Shown here in pieces: positions 60,952 to 64,000 of a DNA stretch of 64,000 bases. Origin of the DNA: Branchiibius sp. NY16-3462-2 (GTDB lineage: Bacteria; Actinomycetota; Actinomycetes; Actinomycetales; Dermatophilaceae); assembly GCF_001594145.1 (NCBI RefSeq), contig NZ_LVCF01000040.1:1-64000 (forward strand), read 5' to 3'. Position numbers and translations under genes: made by a program. Position 1 is the stretch's first letter, and every line of letters begins with the position of its first letter. Under the pieces are notes generated by a model. The model was not told the DNA's origin. It ran no database searches and worked only from the letters and a program-made list of their open reading frames with translations.

Positions 60952-62061
60952 CTATAGACCTTCTATTGAGTCCGCGGTCCGCAGGGAGTCCGCACGAGAA
61001 CCGAGAACATCGTCAACCGCGGCCCTGGTCCGCTCCCCCGAGTCCGGCCAGAGATGCGAGTACGTCCGCAACGTCTCCTCCGCGGACTTGTGCCCGAGCC
61101 GGTCCTGGACGACGGTCACACTCTCGCCGTGACTGATCAGCAAGCTGGCATAGAAGTGCCTGAGCGCGTGGAATCCAACCCGGTCGCCGCCGGCCTTCCT
61201 AACGGCCCGCTGCCACACCTGATTGAACCCCGACCGATATAAGGCGCCACCGGCCACGTTCGTGAATACCAGGCCGTCGGGATGATCCGAAGGGAACTGC
61301 AACAAGTGAGCGGCCAGCGCCGACGACACCACCTTCGGAAGCGGGATCGTGCGATCCGACGACTCCGTCTTGGTTGGCGCGAGAATCGGCTTCTCCCCCG
61401 CCAGTCGCCGGATCTGCTGGTCGACGCGAACTTCCTTCTGCTCCAACCGGATCCGGTCCCGCGTCAGGCCGAAAACCTCCCCCTGCCGCATCCCAGTCCC
61501 GGCCGACAATGTCACCATGGCCCGGTATCGCTCCGGCATCGCGTCCGTGATCGCCAGCACCAGTTCGGTGCTAATCACCTCGATCTGTCGCGCCGGAACC
61601 GGTCGTGGCTTCACTCCGACGCACGGTGACACCGCGATCTTGCGGTCGCGCACCGCCGACTTGAAGATCGTTCCCACGAACCGCCAGATCACCTGACCTG
61701 TGGCCGGAGTGACAGACCAGCCCGACACCATCGCTTGAAGATGCGACGGCATGATCGCCCGCAACGGCAGCGACCCGATCACCGGGTACACGTGCAACCG
61801 AAGGTGTCGCTCGACGATTTCAGCCGTCGACGGCTTGTGAGTCTGGATCTTGCGCCACGTCTCCGCGTACTCCCGGAACGTGATCTCCCCCGCCCGCGGA
61901 TCCACGTACTGACCCGTGAGTCGGGCCGCGGTGACCTCATCGAGCCACCGCTTCGCGTCGACCTGCCGACCGAAGTGCCGAGCGTGTTCCTTGCCCGCAT
62001 CGTCCCGGTACCGCGCCCGCCACTTTCCGTTGGGACGCTTCGCGATTGAGCTACTCGGCAT
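60952..62061 (-). CDS. Tyrosine recombinase / phage-type integrase
   Basis: Site-specific recombinase of 369 aa. An AP2-like arm-binding start (KRPNGKWRARYRDDAGKEHARHF) and SAM-like core-binding domain (about 60-160) precede the catalytic domain. The catalytic residues are R in TGMRQGE near 190, H-x2-R in HALRHF near 300, LGH near 322, and the Tyr in TYSHLW near 335. It is the outermost gene of an element that extends to the right. The target site is not identified; no tRNA is present nearby. Confidence 0.93.
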   Translation of the reverse strand: MPSSSIAKRPNGKWRARYRDDAGKEHARHFGRQVDAKRWLDEVTAARLTGQYVDPRAGEITFREYAETWRKIQTHKPSTAEIVERHLRLHVYPVIGSLPLRAIMPSHLQAMVSGWSVTPATGQVIWRFVGTIFKSAVRDRKIAVSPCVGVKPRPVPARQIEVISTELVLAITDAMPERYRAMVTLSAGTGMRQGEVFGLTRDRIRLEQKEVRVDQQIRRLAGEKPILAPTKTESSDRTIPLPKVVSSALAAHLLQFPSDHPDGLVFTNVAGGALYRSGFNQVWQRAVRKAGGDRVGFHALRHFYASLLISHGESVTVVQDRLGHKSAEETLRTYSHLWPDSGERTRAAVDDVLGSRADSLRTADSIEGL

Positions 62062-62551
62062 GGTCTATGTCCTCGAAAATGTCGGAGCCCCTGCCCGAAC
62101 GGTTCGCCGGCGGCTGCCTGAAGTCGATCTTTTCGGCGCTGCCTTCCTGTGGTCGCTCATAGAAGTTTCGGAGCTGCTGGATCTCCTGCATGGCCGCCTC
62201 CAACAGCTCCTCAGCTCGTCGAAGATGGACAGCCGTAACCCGGCGTCCGGCTTGACGTGCCGTCTCCCGCAGATTGGCGTAAGACTGCGTTGCCGCCCAC
62301 AAGCTCGTGCCGAGCAAGTCGTCGAGCGCGCCGACTTCGCCCATCGAAAGTCCCTGAGTTCCGTTCTCGACCCGCGACACCGTCGTCTGTCGCCAGTGAC
62401 CAAAGCCGGCGTTCGCCATCTCCTTGGCGAGCCGCTCCTGCGACCAGCGCTTCTCCTGTCGCGCATGCTTCACCCCAGCCGAGATCGTGTTCATATCGCG
62501 GCTGCCAGCCTCAAAGTGCAGATCGTCGAAGTCGCGGGTCTCGTCGGTCAC
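62051..62551 (-). CDS. XRE-family repressor of the integrated element
   Basis: Protein of 166 aa with helix-turn-helix in residues 25-80 (KHARQEKRWSQERLAKEM ... TVSRVENGTQGLSMGEVGALDD) and a helical C-terminal region with basic patches. It overlaps the integrase gene by 11 bp. GTG 62551 is 6 nt after TAGGTT, so it is probably leaderless. Palindromes AACAC-N5-GTGTT in the divergent region are its likely operators, controlling integrase and excisionase expression. Confidence 0.85.
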   Translation of the reverse strand: MTDETRDFDDLHFEAGSRDMNTISAGVKHARQEKRWSQERLAKEMANAGFGHWRQTTVSRVENGTQGLSMGEVGALDDLLGTSLWAATQSYANLRETARQAGRRVTAVHLRRAEELLEAAMQEIQQLRNFYERPQEGSAEKIDFRQPPANRSGRGSDIFEDIDHAE

Positions 62552-62557
62552 TGAATG

Positions 62558-62636
62558 AACCTAACACGGATGGTGTTGACAGTCACCGGTAGCGCGTGTA
62601 ATCCTCCTTGCATAGAGCCAACACATTCCGTGTTGG
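62558..62636. promoter_or_regulatory. Divergent promoter/operator switch of the element
   Basis: For the plus strand TTGACA (62576-62581) and TAATCC (62599-62604) are 17 bp apart. For the minus strand GTGACT (62586-62581) and TAGGTT (62563-62558) are also 17 bp apart, so the promoters overlap face to face. Operator 1 (AACAC-N5-GTGTT, 62563-62577) covers the minus -10 and touches the plus -35. Operator 2 (CCAACAC-N5-GTGTTGG, 62618-62636) lies downstream of the plus start. This is a lysogeny-like switch. Confidence 0.7.
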
Positions 62637-62660
62637 CGCGCACTAGAAAGGGCCGCACCC

Positions 62661-62864
62661 ATGACCACCACCACGAAAAACGACTTGATGACGCTGGAGG
62701 AAGTCGCAGCCTGGCTGCGCAAGTCCCAGTCGCAGCTTCGCTGGATGCGGCACAACCGAACCGGCCCGCGATCCGCCCTCATCGGCGGCCGGATTACGTA
62801 CCGCCGCAGCGAGGTCGAGGCCTGGCTCGACGCGCAGTTCGACGAGGACGACCTCGCCGGGTGA
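62661..62864 (+). CDS. Excisionase-like helix-turn-helix protein (67 aa)
   Basis: Small DNA-binding protein of 67 aa with the MerR-like winged helix of excisionases: MTLEEVAAWLRKSQSQLRWM followed by GGRITYRRSEVEAWLD. It could be an AlpA/Xis type directionality factor. The ATG follows AAAGG. It is under the plus-strand promoter of the switch and faces away from the integrase. Confidence 0.82.
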   Translation: MTTTTKNDLMTLEEVAAWLRKSQSQLRWMRHNRTGPRSALIGGRITYRRSEVEAWLDAQFDEDDLAG

Positions 62865-62933
62865 CCAACCCGACGACCAACCAAGCACCACCCGGCGGAT
62901 CCACGTCGCCGGTCTACAGGAAAGGAACGCACG

Positions 62934-63332
62934 ATGAGCACTACTAAACCCGCACCATGCCCGCCCTGGTGCACCTGGGACCACACCCAAGACCCGGAAC
63001 CGACGCACCCCGACGACGACGTCTACCACCGCCAGATCATCCACGACGACCCGTTCTGGACGATCGAAGTTGGCGCGTGCCAGCGATCCGACGGCACCTT
63101 CGCCCCCGTCATCGGTGCGAACATCGGCGACGACTTCGCGCCCGACGAAGCCCGAGCCCTGGCCCGCGACCTGTTGCGCGCTGCCGACGTCCTCGACGAG
63201 ATCCTCCGCAATGAAGTAGCCGCCGCCGAGCAGCAACTCGACGGCGGCCAGTTGGCGACCAACTTGGGAGAGGGTGCCGCCTCAGACTCTATCCGCCCAC
63301 GAGGCCGGCGGAAGAAATCCGCGACGCGATGA
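62934..63332 (+). CDS. DUF6907-like protein of an actinobacterial mobile element
   Basis: Protein of 132 aa. It opens with CPPWCTWDH, a cysteine/histidine motif of DUF6907 proteins, and continues with DDDVYHRQIIHDD, TIEVGACQRSDGTFAPVIGAN and APDEARALARDLLRAADVLDE, which match that family pattern. A basic tail follows. The family is common on actinobacterial ICEs and phages; function is not established. AAAGGA precedes the ATG, and the next start overlaps its stop. Confidence 0.72.
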   Translation: MSTTKPAPCPPWCTWDHTQDPEPTHPDDDVYHRQIIHDDPFWTIEVGACQRSDGTFAPVIGANIGDDFAPDEARALARDLLRAADVLDEILRNEVAAAEQQLDGGQLATNLGEGAASDSIRPRGRRKKSATR

Positions 63333-63988
63333 CCTGGAGCAAACTGTCGGACGACTTCTCCGACGACTGCTGGACACTCACCGACGCGGCCTTCCGACTA
63401 CACGTCGAGGGCCTCGTCTGGAGTAACCGCAAGCTCCTGGACTGCCGCATCCCCAAGGACGACGTCCGCCGGTTCGCGAGCCACCCCGAGATGGTGACCG
63501 AACTGGCGGACGTCGGCTGGTGGCAGGACGAGGGAGACGCCTGGCTGATTCGTCATCACGCCCGCTACCAGCGTCTGAAGAAGGACGTCCTCAAGCAGCA
63601 GGCCGCAAACGAGGCGAACGGCAAGAAGGGTGGCCGCCCGCGACGAGAGCAGGCCCAAGACCTCGACGAGAAAACCCAATCGGTTAGCGATTCGGTAAGC
63701 GAAACCGAAACCGAAAGGGACAGGCCAGGACAGGACTGGCAAGGAAGGGAAGGCGGTCTGAAAACCAATGATCACGACAAGCAAAACCCAGCCGAAGCCT
63801 GGCCCGAGGATCTTCGTGATGATCCCTTCTTCGCATCATCATTCGTCGCCCAAGATGTGCCCGTCGTGAACCCGACGAGCAACCGGTCCTGTGCCGACTG
63901 CGGATCCACCGACGTGCAAGCGGGCAAGGCCCGCTGCGAACACTGCCTCCCGATCTTCCTATCCGGCGGCACAAGGAGGTCAGCATGA
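63329..63988 (+). CDS. Phage/ICE-type protein with C-terminal zinc-ribbon motif (219 aa)
   Basis: Protein of 219 aa. It begins MTWSKLSDDFSDDCWTLTDA and continues AAFRLHVEGLVWSNRKLLDC (typical opening of replication-associated proteins in actinobacterial prophages). A KGGRPRR basic segment follows, then a low-complexity Ser/Glu/Thr linker, and finally CADCG ... CEHCL (a zinc-ribbon-like pair near 188-206). Replication initiation is a possible role by comparison with similar phage openings; I am not sure. Confidence 0.6.
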   Translation: MTWSKLSDDFSDDCWTLTDAAFRLHVEGLVWSNRKLLDCRIPKDDVRRFASHPEMVTELADVGWWQDEGDAWLIRHHARYQRLKKDVLKQQAANEANGKKGGRPRREQAQDLDEKTQSVSDSVSETETERDRPGQDWQGREGGLKTNDHDKQNPAEAWPEDLRDDPFFASSFVAQDVPVVNPTSNRSCADCGSTDVQAGKARCEHCLPIFLSGGTRRSA

Positions 63989-64000
63989 CCGACACCCCAC
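63985..64000 (+). CDS. Start of the next element gene (truncated by the window edge)
   Basis: ATG at 63985 follows AAGGAGGT by 4 bp and overlaps the previous stop (ATGA). Only MTDTP is visible. Nothing can be said about its product. Confidence 0.5.

Noticed and set aside
60952..64000. A complete prophage or ICE with identified att sites
   Set aside because: Only the left end is inside the window, no tRNA target is visible and no pair of att repeats could be confirmed.

Overview
The window is high-GC DNA with GTG starts, tightly overlapping operons and several probable leaderless genes. It comes from an actinomycete. The gene order infC-rpmI-rplT-tsnR-pheST-argCJBDFR-argH-tyrS-rrn, the glnA2-glnE pair, the polyphosphate glucokinase and the DUF222/HNH gene suggest Micrococcales (Intrasporangiaceae/Dermacoccaceae-like); the genus is my inference. 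The left two thirds is chromosomal backbone and the right third is accessory.

1-15.4 kb (minus strand): one long housekeeping run. It reads infC, rpmI, rplT, an rRNA methyltransferase, pheS and pheT. It continues into the arginine operon argC-J-B-D-F-R-H, in which argG is missing from its usual place, and then mpg and tyrS. At the left edge is the promoter and leader of an rRNA operon whose 16S gene lies outside the window. infC appears to start at ATC and has a GC-rich leader hairpin.

15.5-25 kb: a YcaQ-like DNA glycosylase; a lipoprotein hydrolase divergent from a PadR regulator across a perfect 22-bp palindrome; an MFS exporter; a catalase; a 54-aa gene behind two tandem palindromes; dihydrolipoamide dehydrogenase; and a patatin/acyltransferase pair. 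25-35.3 kb (minus): glnA2-glnE-hisD-hisC-hisB-hypothetical-hisH-priA-sseB-like, packed with overlaps. 35.3-45.6 kb: a secreted M6 metalloprotease, panB, two MFS transporters (one probably starting at CTG), polyphosphate glucokinase, a FemAB-type transferase, a 58-aa Cys/Lys-rich protein, an MBL-fold hydrolase and GuaB1 (GMP reductase type).

45.6-60.9 kb: accessory DNA. A DUF222/HNH endonuclease has repeats of its own 3' end beside it. A TetR gene with two palindromic operators faces a small membrane protein. LtrA follows, then a plus-strand set of oxidoreductase, crotonase, GlxA-type regulator, two alpha/beta hydrolases and an unknown 239-aa protein. A minus-strand set holds two MmyB-type regulators, a MaoC dehydratase and an SDR. 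An HxlR regulator with a TDT transporter is divergent from that set. Short copies of a 20-bp sequence occur at three junctions here.

60.9-64 kb: the left end of an integrated element with tyrosine integrase, XRE repressor, an overlapping divergent promoter/operator switch, excisionase-like protein, DUF6907-like protein and a phage-type protein with a zinc-ribbon tail. It continues beyond the window. No tRNA, CRISPR array or complete rRNA gene was seen.
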